From contig NZ_WKJL01000029.1 in assembly GCF_009674565.1 (NCBI RefSeq), positions 1 through 64,000 of the forward strand: a DNA stretch of 64,000 bases, given 5' to 3'. Below are positions 36,731 to 43,766 of the stretch, in pieces. This DNA is from Duganella aquatilis. Its GTDB lineage: Bacteria; Pseudomonadota; Gammaproteobacteria; Burkholderiales; Burkholderiaceae_D. A model generated the notes under the pieces. It had not been told where the DNA came from. It did not search any database and saw nothing but the letters and a program-made list of their open reading frames with translations. Position 1 is the stretch's first letter; each line of letters opens with the position of its first letter. The translations under genes and the position numbers were made by a program.

Positions 36731-37783
36731 ATGAAAAAAGTACTCATCCTCGGCGTCAATGGCTTCATCGGCCATCACCTGTCGAAGCGCATTCTGGAAA
36801 CCACCGACTGGCACGTCTACGGCATGGACATGAACACCGACCGTATCACCGACCTGCTGGAGAATGAGTCCTACAAGTCGCGCATGCACTTCTTCGAAGG
36901 CGACATCACCATCAACAAGGAATGGGTCGAGTACCACGTCAAGAAGTGCGACGTGATCCTGCCGCTGGTCGCCATCGCCACGCCGTCGACCTACGTCAAG
37001 GCGCCGCTGCGCGTGTTCGAGCTGGACTTCGAGGCCAACCTGCCGATCGTGCGTTCGGCCGCCAAGTACGGCAAGCACCTGGTGTTCCCGTCGACCTCGG
37101 AAGTGTACGGCATGTGCCACGACGAAGAGTTCGATCCGGAAAACTCGGAACTGATCTGCGGCCCGATCAACAAGCCGCGCTGGATCTACTCCAACGCCAA
37201 GCAGCTGATGGACCGCGTGATCTGGGGCTACGGCATGGAAGGCCTGAACTTCACCCTGTTCCGCCCGTTCAACTGGATCGGCGCCGGCCTGGATTCGATC
37301 CACACGCCGAAAGAAGGCTCGTCGCGCGTGGTGACCCAGTTCTTCGGCCACATCGTCCGCGGCGAGAACATCTCGCTGGTCGACGGCGGCGCGCAGAAAC
37401 GCGCGTTCACCGACATCGACGACGGCATCGACGCGCTGATGAAAATCATCGAGAACAAGAACGGCGCCGCCACCGGCAAGATCTACAACATCGGCAACCC
37501 GACCAACAACTACTCGATCCGCGAGCTGGCCGGCATGATGATGGAACTGGCGACCAAATACCCTGAGTACGCCACCGGTGCGGCCCAGGTCAAGATCGTC
37601 GAGACCACCTCGGGCGCCTACTACGGCGCCGGCTACCAGGACGTGCAGAACCGCGTGCCGAAAATCACCAACACCTGCGAAGAACTGGGCTGGAAACCGA
37701 CCACCACCATGGCCGACGCGCTGAAGAAAATCTTCGACGCCTACCGTGGCCAGGTCGCCGCCGCCCAAGCCTTGATGGACTAA
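36731..37783 (+). CDS. Stand-alone ArnA UDP-glucuronate decarboxylase domain
   Basis: A 350-residue extended short-chain dehydrogenase: NAD-binding KVLILGVNGFIGHHL, then VFPSTSEVYGM and the catalytic Tyr/Lys pair in WIYSNAKQLMD. It matches the C-terminal half of ArnA, which oxidises and decarboxylates UDP-glucuronate to UDP-Ara4O. The conserved Arg of that enzyme fits LFRPFNWIGAGLD. Together with the upstream gene it replaces bifunctional ArnA. No UDP-glucose dehydrogenase (ugd) is in the cluster. Confidence 0.92.
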   Translation: MKKVLILGVNGFIGHHLSKRILETTDWHVYGMDMNTDRITDLLENESYKSRMHFFEGDITINKEWVEYHVKKCDVILPLVAIATPSTYVKAPLRVFELDFEANLPIVRSAAKYGKHLVFPSTSEVYGMCHDEEFDPENSELICGPINKPRWIYSNAKQLMDRVIWGYGMEGLNFTLFRPFNWIGAGLDSIHTPKEGSSRVVTQFFGHIVRGENISLVDGGAQKRAFTDIDDGIDALMKIIENKNGAATGKIYNIGNPTNNYSIRELAGMMMELATKYPEYATGAAQVKIVETTSGAYYGAGYQDVQNRVPKITNTCEELGWKPTTTMADALKKIFDAYRGQVAAAQALMD

Positions 37784-37786
37784 GCA

Positions 37787-38758
37787 TTGACCGCAAACAG
37801 CAAACCCTTGATGGTGTTGAAGATCGACGTCGACACCTATCGCGGCACCCGTGAAGGCGTACCCAACCTGGTACGCATGCTCAAGGCGCACCATGCCGGC
37901 GCCACCTTCCTGTTCTCGCTGGGGCCGGACCATACCGGCTGGGCGCTGCGCCGCGCGCTGCGTCCCGGCTTCTTCAGCAAGGTCTCGCGCACCTCGGTGG
38001 TCGAGCACTACGGCCTCAAGACGCTGATGTACGGCGTGCTGCTGCCCGGCCCGGACATCGGCAAGGACTGCGCCGCCGACATGCGCGCGGTGCAGGACGC
38101 CGGCTTCGAATGCGGCATCCACACCTGGGACCACGTCAAGTGGCAGGACAACGTCGCCAAGAGCAGCGCCAAGTGGGCCACCGGCATGATGCGCCAGGCC
38201 GCCGCCCGCTTCACCCAGGTGTTCGGCGTGGCGCCGAACACCCACGGTGCCGCCGGCTGGCAGATGAACAACGCCGCCTTTCACGAACACGATACCGCCG
38301 GCTACGCCTACGCCTCCGATGGCCGCTGCGTGCTGACGGCCAGCGGCGCGCTGGCCAATCCGGCCGACGGCCCGCACCGCCTGTCCGACGGCGGCCAGGT
38401 GCTGCGGCACATCCAGATGCCGACCACGCTGCCGACGCTGGACGAAGTGCTGGGCTGCGAGATCGACGGCGTGACCATCACCACCGGCAATATCGCGGCG
38501 CTGCTGCTGAAGCTGACCGAGGGCGCGACGCGCGACCACGTCTATACTTTACACGCCGAGCTTGAAGGACAGAAACTCGCCCCCATATTCGAGCAGCTGT
38601 TGGCAGGGTGGCAAGCACAAGGATACCAACTGGCGTCCATGGACGATTACCATCAGAAGATACAAGACCTGCCGCTGCCGGTTTGCCCCATCACCTGGGG
38701 CGAGCTGCCGGGACGTTCGGGCCGCCTGATCATTCAAGGCCCTGCCCGCGCCGAATAA
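37787..38758 (+). CDS. arnD: ArnD deformylase (polysaccharide deacetylase family)
   Basis: A 323-residue NodB-type deacetylase that removes the formyl group from undecaprenyl-phosphate-Ara4FN. Metal-site residues fit LKIDVDTYRGTREG (Asp) and GIHTWDHVKWQ (His pair). The frame starts with TTG at 37787, 3 bases after the preceding stop. The first ATG (37811) would remove eight residues and has no ribosome-binding site, so TTG is preferred. It is the last arn gene. Confidence 0.88.
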   Translation: MTANSKPLMVLKIDVDTYRGTREGVPNLVRMLKAHHAGATFLFSLGPDHTGWALRRALRPGFFSKVSRTSVVEHYGLKTLMYGVLLPGPDIGKDCAADMRAVQDAGFECGIHTWDHVKWQDNVAKSSAKWATGMMRQAAARFTQVFGVAPNTHGAAGWQMNNAAFHEHDTAGYAYASDGRCVLTASGALANPADGPHRLSDGGQVLRHIQMPTTLPTLDEVLGCEIDGVTITTGNIAALLLKLTEGATRDHVYTLHAELEGQKLAPIFEQLLAGWQAQGYQLASMDDYHQKIQDLPLPVCPITWGELPGRSGRLIIQGPARAE

Positions 38759-38774
38759 CCTCTAGGAGACGCCT

Positions 38775-39230
38775 GTGGCTGATGTAGTAACCGATTTCTC
38801 CGCGCCGATGACCAGCGGCCAGACCTTCCAGCTGTCTGGCCGCCCGGCGCGTTACACCGTGCTGTTCTTCTACCCCAAGGACAACACCCCAGGCTGCACC
38901 ACCGAAAACATGGCCTTCCGCGACCTGTACGAACAGTTCCAGGCGGCCGGCGCCGAAATCTACGGCATCAGCCGCGATTCGCTGCGCTCGCACGAAGGCT
39001 TCCGCGCCAAGCTCGGCCTGCCGTTCGAACTGATTTCCGACCCCGAGGAACAGGTCTGCCAGCAGTTCGGTGTCATGAAGATGAAGCAAATGTACGGTAA
39101 GACTGTCCGTGGCATTGAGCGCAGCACGTTTGTGATTGACGCTGCGGGCCAATTGGTGAAAGAATGGAGAGGCGTGAAGGTAGCTGGTCACGTCGATGAA
39201 GTGCTGGAATTCGTGGCGCATCAGGCCTGA
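38775..39230 (+). CDS. bcp: Bcp/PrxQ-type thiol peroxidase
   Basis: A 151-residue peroxiredoxin starting at GTG 38775, with TAGGAG upstream. The peroxidatic Cys is in FFYPKDNTPGCTTENMAF. The resolving Cys seen five residues later in Escherichia coli Bcp is absent (Met-Ala-Phe there), so it should act as a 1-Cys type or use a different cysteine. It reduces hydroperoxides with thioredoxin or another thiol. It starts 16 bases after arnD and may be read from the arn transcript. Confidence 0.9.
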   Translation: MADVVTDFSAPMTSGQTFQLSGRPARYTVLFFYPKDNTPGCTTENMAFRDLYEQFQAAGAEIYGISRDSLRSHEGFRAKLGLPFELISDPEEQVCQQFGVMKMKQMYGKTVRGIERSTFVIDAAGQLVKEWRGVKVAGHVDEVLEFVAHQA

Positions 39231-39476
39231 GTTATCAGGATCGTTGTTCGGATGCGCGCTTCCAGTGTGCTTAACCTGTAGCGAGCGACATCAACATTTT
39301 GAGTCATCACTGTAATTTCTACCCTCCTCGGTGGCCAGCCGGCCACCTTGCGGTACCTTCACCGGGCCTGATGAGCGCCCGTCGGCAGTCTACTTTTCCC
39401 TTTTACCCAGCATCCACCCCATCGGGACGTTTTCCTATGGGCGGATTCCTCCAGATATCTTTCGATTGAGATCCTG
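39231..39476 (+). other. Candidate structured leader upstream of phoH
   Basis: This 246-base gap has no convincing ORF but three stem-loops: GGTGGCC/GGCCACC around AGCC (39330-39347), CGGGC/GCCCG around nine bases (39363-39381), and CCCAT/ATGGG (39418-39441) about 35 bases before the phoH start. None is followed by a T-run. It could be a long 5' UTR with a regulatory RNA, or the end of the bcp transcript plus the phoH promoter. Confidence 0.45.
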
Positions 39477-41288
39477 ATGCCACTGCCAAAAATACCAAGT
39501 AAGCCAGCGACTATACTGTTGGCAAAAGATTACCCTAAGGCCACCGGCCCACGCCCGGCGCCTGCCCTCGCGGCAGTGGCCGATATCGCGCCCGAGCCTG
39601 CCCCTACGCCGAAGAAAGCGGCGACCGTCAAAGCCGTTCCACCTGCAAAGAAACCCGTTGTCGCCAAGACCCCGGCGCCGGTCAAATCCAAGGCCGTCGC
39701 CGCCGTGCTGAAAGCCGCGCCGGCGGTGCTGCAAGCCGCCGCCGACGCGGTTGAAGCCAAAGGCAAGCCTTCGCCACGCGGCAAGGTCACGCCAATCATC
39801 AATGAAGCGCCGCATCCGGCCAAGCACAAGGCCAATGAGGTGGCGATCAAGTCGTCCACCAGCCGCCATGCCGACCAGACCGGCACCACCAAGATGTTCG
39901 TGCTGGACACCAACGTGCTGATGCACGATCCATCGTCGCTGTTCCGCTTTGAAGAGCACGACGTCTACCTGCCGATGATGACGCTGGAAGAGCTGGACAA
40001 CCACAAGAAAGGCATGACGGAAGTGGCGCGCAATGCACGCCAGGTCTCGCGCACGCTGGACGCGCTGGTCTCCAACACCGACGACGACGCCATCGAGAAC
40101 GGCATCCCGCTGTCCAAGCTGGGCAACAAGGACGCCAAGGGCCGCCTGTACTTCCAGACCCGCATGCAAACCGCCGACTTGCCGCAAGGCCTGCCGGTGG
40201 GCAAGGCCGACAACCAGATCCTGGCCGTCGTGCGCTCGCTGGAAGCGGAACAGGCCGGACGCGCCATCGTGCTGGTGTCGAAAGACATCAACATGCGCAT
40301 CAAGGCGCGCGCGCTGGGCCTGCCGGCCGAGGACTACTTCAACGACCACGTGCTGGAAGACACCGACCTGCTGTACTCGGGCATCGTCCAGCTGCCGGAC
40401 GATTTCTGGACCAAGCACGGCAAGGATCTGGAGTCGTGGCAGGAGAACAAGAACGGCCAGAGCGCGACGTTCTACCGCGTCACCGGCCCGTTCGTGCCCT
40501 CGCTGCTGGTCAACCAGTTCGTGTTCCTGGAGCCGAAGAATGGCGAAGCGCCGTTCTATGGCCAGGTCAAGCAGATCAACGGCAAGACCGCCGTCATGCA
40601 GACCCTGCGCGACTTCAGCCACAACAAGAACAACGTCTGGGGCGTGACGGCGCGCAACCGCGAGCAGAACTTCGCGCTGAACCTGCTGATGAATCCGGAA
40701 TGCGACTTCGTCACCCTGCTGGGTCAGGCTGGTACGGGTAAAACCCTGCTGGCCCTGGCGGCCGGTCTGGCGCAAGTGCTGGAAACCAAGCTCTACAACG
40801 AAATCATCGTCACCCGCGTGACGGTGCCGGTCGGTGAAGACATCGGTTTCCTGCCGGGCACCGAGGAAGAGAAAATGTCGCCGTGGATGGGCGCGTTTGA
40901 CGACAACCTGGAAGTGCTCAACAAGTCCGATTCGGATGGTGGCGAGTGGGGCCGTGCGGCGACGCAGGATCTGATCCGTTCGCGCATCAAGATCAAGTCG
41001 CTGAACTTCATGCGTGGCCGTACCTTCGTCAACAAGTTCCTGATCATCGACGAAGCGCAGAACTTGACGCCGAAGCAGGTCAAGACGCTGGTGACGCGTG
41101 CGGGTCCGGGCACCAAGATCATCTGCCTGGGCAATATCGCGCAGATCGATACGCCGTACCTGACGGAAGGTTCGAGCGGCCTGACCTATGTGGTGGACCG
41201 CTTCAAGGGCTGGTCGCACAGCGGCCACGTGACGCTGGCGCGCGGCGAACGCTCGCGCCTGGCGGATCACGCCAGCGAAGTCCTGTAA
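39477..41288 (+). CDS. PhoH2-type protein: PIN domain fused to PhoH ATPase
   Basis: A 603-residue protein in three parts. Residues 1-130 are Ala/Pro/Lys-rich and probably disordered. A PIN domain (about 135-290) begins KMFVLDTNVLMHDPSS, with acidic residues fit for RNase activity. A PhoH ATPase domain (about 370-600) has Walker A GQAGTGKT and Walker B FLIIDEAQNLTP. PhoH2 proteins are described as sequence-specific RNA helicase/RNases. The long basic N-terminus is unusual and may bind RNA. A strong terminator follows. Confidence 0.9.
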   Translation: MPLPKIPSKPATILLAKDYPKATGPRPAPALAAVADIAPEPAPTPKKAATVKAVPPAKKPVVAKTPAPVKSKAVAAVLKAAPAVLQAAADAVEAKGKPSPRGKVTPIINEAPHPAKHKANEVAIKSSTSRHADQTGTTKMFVLDTNVLMHDPSSLFRFEEHDVYLPMMTLEELDNHKKGMTEVARNARQVSRTLDALVSNTDDDAIENGIPLSKLGNKDAKGRLYFQTRMQTADLPQGLPVGKADNQILAVVRSLEAEQAGRAIVLVSKDINMRIKARALGLPAEDYFNDHVLEDTDLLYSGIVQLPDDFWTKHGKDLESWQENKNGQSATFYRVTGPFVPSLLVNQFVFLEPKNGEAPFYGQVKQINGKTAVMQTLRDFSHNKNNVWGVTARNREQNFALNLLMNPECDFVTLLGQAGTGKTLLALAAGLAQVLETKLYNEIIVTRVTVPVGEDIGFLPGTEEEKMSPWMGAFDDNLEVLNKSDSDGGEWGRAATQDLIRSRIKIKSLNFMRGRTFVNKFLIIDEAQNLTPKQVKTLVTRAGPGTKIICLGNIAQIDTPYLTEGSSGLTYVVDRFKGWSHSGHVTLARGERSRLADHASEVL

Positions 41289-41314
41289 TCAGCTAAATAG
41301 TTTAGTTCGTTTCT

Positions 41315-41354
41315 CAGCCCCGCCCGCAGCAATGCCGGCGGGGCTGGGTTTTTT
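41315..41354 (+). terminator. Intrinsic terminator after phoH
   Basis: A 10-bp GC-rich stem (CAGCCCCGCC with GGCGGGGCTG, 12-base loop) is followed by GG and six T residues, 26 bases past the phoH stop. Confidence 0.92.
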
Positions 41355-41407
41355 AGGGGAGGTGGAAAAGCGTGCGGCACCTGTACAACCCGCAGACCGC
41401 TGCGGCC

Positions 41408-41437
41408 AGGGTTTGACCCCGTACGGGGTCAGACCCT
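41408..41437. repeat. REP-like 30-base palindrome
   Basis: AGGGTTTGACCCC and GGGGTCAGACCCT form a 13-bp stem with one G-T pair around GTAC. It lies between the convergent ends of phoH and the PEP-CTERM gene. The GGGGTCAG core also ends the long palindrome at 46173-46253, suggesting related dispersed repeats. Confidence 0.6.
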
Positions 41438-41449
41438 TTCGTCAGGGGT

Positions 41450-42100
41450 TCAAGCAGACAGTGCAGTGCGACGACGGCGACGGGAAATTGCACCCACTAC
41501 CCCGAGTCCACCCAGCAGCATCGCATAGGTTTCCGGCTCCGGCACAGCCGCCAACTGCAGCGTATTGGCGCTGAAGCTCTGGAACGTGCCGCCGTTGACC
41601 GAGTACTGCACCTGCTGGCCGCCGTCGCAGCAGCCTTCCAGGCCGTAGATGGTCAGCGTGTGATTGCCAGCCGACAGCGCCTTGTCGCTGACCGACAGTA
41701 CCGAATTGGTGTTGACGTAGCTCTGCGCCCACCACAGGTCGCCGGTTTTCATGTCCACCGCCTGGCCGTCCAGGAACACGGCGCCGCCGTTGCCGAAGTC
41801 GACGCCGGCGCGGAACGAATAGGTGCCGGCGGTGCTGACGCCAAAGTTAATCGTCGACTTGAAAGCGATGTTGGTGGCGCCAGCGCCGAACAGCGACTGG
41901 TTCGACACGATGTCGTAGTTCGTCAACACTTTCGAGCCGTAGGGCGAATTGGCAACAGCGGCGTCGACGATACTGCGGTAAGCATCGGCGGTGGTTTGCG
42001 CACCGGCGTTCGAGTAACCGGTCTGGAAAGTGATGACGGCGGCTTCTGCGCTACCGTAGGCGAGTGCGACAGCAAGTGCGGCGAGTTTGACGAATTTCAT
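41450..42100 (-). CDS. PEP-CTERM sorted exoprotein
   Basis: A 216-residue protein with a signal peptide (MKFVKLAALAVALAYGSAEA) and a C-terminal sorting tail: VPEPETYAMLLGGLGVVG as motif plus membrane helix, then RRRRR. Exosortase cuts such tails during export, mostly in bacteria that make extracellular polysaccharide. The central domain has a Gly-Cys-Cys-Asp-Gly-Gly segment (LEGCCDGGQQVQY) and resembles carbohydrate-binding PA14-like sandwiches (inference). No exosortase gene is in the window. Function unknown. Confidence 0.88.
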   Translation of the reverse strand: MKFVKLAALAVALAYGSAEAAVITFQTGYSNAGAQTTADAYRSIVDAAVANSPYGSKVLTNYDIVSNQSLFGAGATNIAFKSTINFGVSTAGTYSFRAGVDFGNGGAVFLDGQAVDMKTGDLWWAQSYVNTNSVLSVSDKALSAGNHTLTIYGLEGCCDGGQQVQYSVNGGTFQSFSANTLQLAAVPEPETYAMLLGGLGVVGAISRRRRRTALSA

Positions 42101-42359
42101 GGCGGTCCCTGTAGGTGATTGGTTGAAAAGCGGTAAAGCCTAACCAGGTACGGGGGTGTGGGACCTTGGTGAATGGTGTTTCTGTACTGAATCTTAAGAT
42201 GCCTTATGGCATAACTTGAATGTTATCTTAGGCAATACTTAATGTCAATCGCTCAAAAGCCACGAACAGAGGGGTAAAAGCACCGCTGCGAAAGTGCTTG
42301 AAACTGGCGGAAAGCTGTATGACACTAGACATCCAAGTTATTGATTTTACGCGGACATC
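42101..42359. other. AT-rich intergenic region with nested inverted repeats
   Basis: This 259-base stretch is more AT-rich than its surroundings. It holds ATCTTAAGAT at 42191-42200, ATGCC/GGCAT and ATAAC/GTTAT just after, and ATCTTA at 42225-42230, all within 40 bases. These could be operator sites for the HicB-like gene or for the divergent PEP-CTERM gene. No hicA reading frame was found. Confidence 0.4.
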
Positions 42360-42647
42360 ATGGACATCCCTATCCTGATCCAGCGAACGATAGGCGCCAA
42401 GAAATACGGCGTCACAGTGCCGGACATTCCTGGCTGCGTGACTACGGGCGAGACCGTTGACAAGGCGATGAGCAACGCCACCAAGGCCATCTACGGCCAC
42501 GTCGGCCAGTTGGTCGAACAAGGCAAGCCCTTCGAAATCCGTCCATCCGAGGTGGAAACCCTGTCGCAGGAGCCCGACTACGCCGGCGGCATCTGGGCCC
42601 TGGTCAGCCTCGACCTGGCGCGCCTGGACGATCCGCCGCGGGATTAA
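42360..42647 (+). CDS. HicB-like protein lacking its DNA-binding C-terminus
   Basis: A 95-residue protein with the HicB partial-RNase-H-like fold (ILIQRTIGAKKYGVTVPDIP, GCVTTGETVDKAMSNATKAI, then EPDYAGGIWALVSLDLARLD). In the HicB_lk_antitox family the same segment is normally followed by a ribbon-helix-helix DNA-binding tail; here the frame stops four codons later. A HicA toxin gene is not visible upstream or downstream. It may be an orphan remnant of a toxin-antitoxin module or a shortened antitoxin. Confidence 0.75.
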   Translation: MDIPILIQRTIGAKKYGVTVPDIPGCVTTGETVDKAMSNATKAIYGHVGQLVEQGKPFEIRPSEVETLSQEPDYAGGIWALVSLDLARLDDPPRD

Positions 42648-42740
42648 TCTCTACAGCATCCAGAGCCCGCCGTGGAACTGCGCATGGTCGCGCCAGTGGC
42701 CAGAAGCTCTACTCCGACCATCATGCCAGCAAAAATCCGC

Positions 42741-42771
42741 TTGACCTTCCCACCACGGGAAGGATTAGAGT
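42741..42771 (+). promoter_or_regulatory. CueR-type promoter of copZ
   Basis: A -35 TTGACC and a -10 TAGAGT are separated by 19 bases, longer than usual. The spacer region holds the perfect dyad CCTTCCC-ACCAC-GGGAAGG (42745-42763). This is the layout of MerR-family CueR promoters, where copper-bound CueR twists DNA to align the two elements. The copper chaperone gene starts 31 bases later. Confidence 0.85.
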
Positions 42772-42802
42772 GCAGGGATCGAAACTGTTTTAGGAGTACG
42801 CG

Positions 42803-43003
42803 ATGTATCAGCTTCAAGTAGAAAACATGAGCTGCGGCCACTGCGTGGGCGCCGTGACCAAGGCTGTGCAGGCCATCGACGCCGGCGCCAAAGTCGAAAT
42901 CGACCTGGCCAGCAAGTCAGTCAAGATCGACAGCGCAACACCACTCGCCCCACTGAAATCCGCCATCGCCGACGCCGGCTACCCAGTCACCAGCGCCGCC
43001 TGA
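42803..43003 (+). CDS. copZ: CopZ-like copper chaperone
   Basis: A 66-residue single heavy-metal-associated domain with the metal site in QVENMSCGHCVGAV (MxCxxC). AGGAG lies upstream of the start. It binds Cu(I) in the cytoplasm and passes it to the P-type exporter. The promoter carries a CueR dyad, so expression should rise with copper together with copA at 46638-48881. Its stop directly abuts the convergent GST stop. Confidence 0.92.
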   Translation: MYQLQVENMSCGHCVGAVTKAVQAIDAGAKVEIDLASKSVKIDSATPLAPLKSAIADAGYPVTSAA

Positions 43004-43726
43004 TTATTTATCCAGCTCGGGATAACGACGGAAGATGTCGGTTTCATTGTTAGCGATGCGGCGCTTCGAGGCGAGGTAGGCCGCGATGTTCGGGCGCTGC
43101 GATACTTTGAGGTGCAACGCGAACAGGCCGGGATACGATGGCGCCAGCTTGGCCATCGTTTTCGGAAACGCATACACCAGGCCATCGATCAGCTGGAACA
43201 GCGACAGGTCCACGTACGACAGCCGAGAGCCGATCGCGTAGCCGCCGCGTCCCGTATTGCGCTGGATGACGCCTTCAAAATAATCCAGAAACTTCGGTAT
43301 GCGCTTCTTGCGAAAATCCCTGGCGCGCGCCTTGGCTTCCTTCTTCTGATCCTCGTAGTACGCGCTGCTGGAAATCGGATGGTGCGTATCGTGCGCCTCG
43401 GCGACGATGTCGGCGATGGTCAGTTGCAGCTGATTGGCCCACAACCGCCCATCCTGCGAACGCGGCGCCAGGCCGTGCTTCGCGCCGAGGAACTGCAGGA
43501 TATTGGCCGTCTGCCCCATCAGCAGTTCGCCCGCCTGCAGCACCGGCGGCGCAAACGACGGATGATCGACCTTGTCGCCATTCAGGCTCGCCATCAACGC
43601 CGGCATGCCCTTCTTCTGCCGCGCCACGTCCGTGTACGGTACGCCCGCTTCCTCCAGCGCCAGCCGGACAAATTCACCACGGCCCTGCAGACCGTCCCAG
43701 TAATAAAGTTGGTATGGAGTCGTCAT
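43004..43726 (-). CDS. Glutathione S-transferase family protein
   Basis: Start taken at 43726 (MTTPYQLYYWDGLQGRGEF), giving 240 residues; ATGs at 43735 and 43753 are alternatives. The thioredoxin-like domain (about 1-80) has the Tyr near the start typical of sigma-class enzymes and the glutathione-contact segment QTANILQFLGAKHGL. The helical C-terminal domain holds YVDLSLFQLIDGLVYAF. It likely conjugates glutathione to electrophiles; the natural substrate is unknown. Confidence 0.87.
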   Translation of the reverse strand: MTTPYQLYYWDGLQGRGEFVRLALEEAGVPYTDVARQKKGMPALMASLNGDKVDHPSFAPPVLQAGELLMGQTANILQFLGAKHGLAPRSQDGRLWANQLQLTIADIVAEAHDTHHPISSSAYYEDQKKEAKARARDFRKKRIPKFLDYFEGVIQRNTGRGGYAIGSRLSYVDLSLFQLIDGLVYAFPKTMAKLAPSYPGLFALHLKVSQRPNIAAYLASKRRIANNETDIFRRYPELDK

Positions 43727-43766
43727 GGAGGCCATGGTAGCACTGCCGTTCAAACCACGGAGCGCG

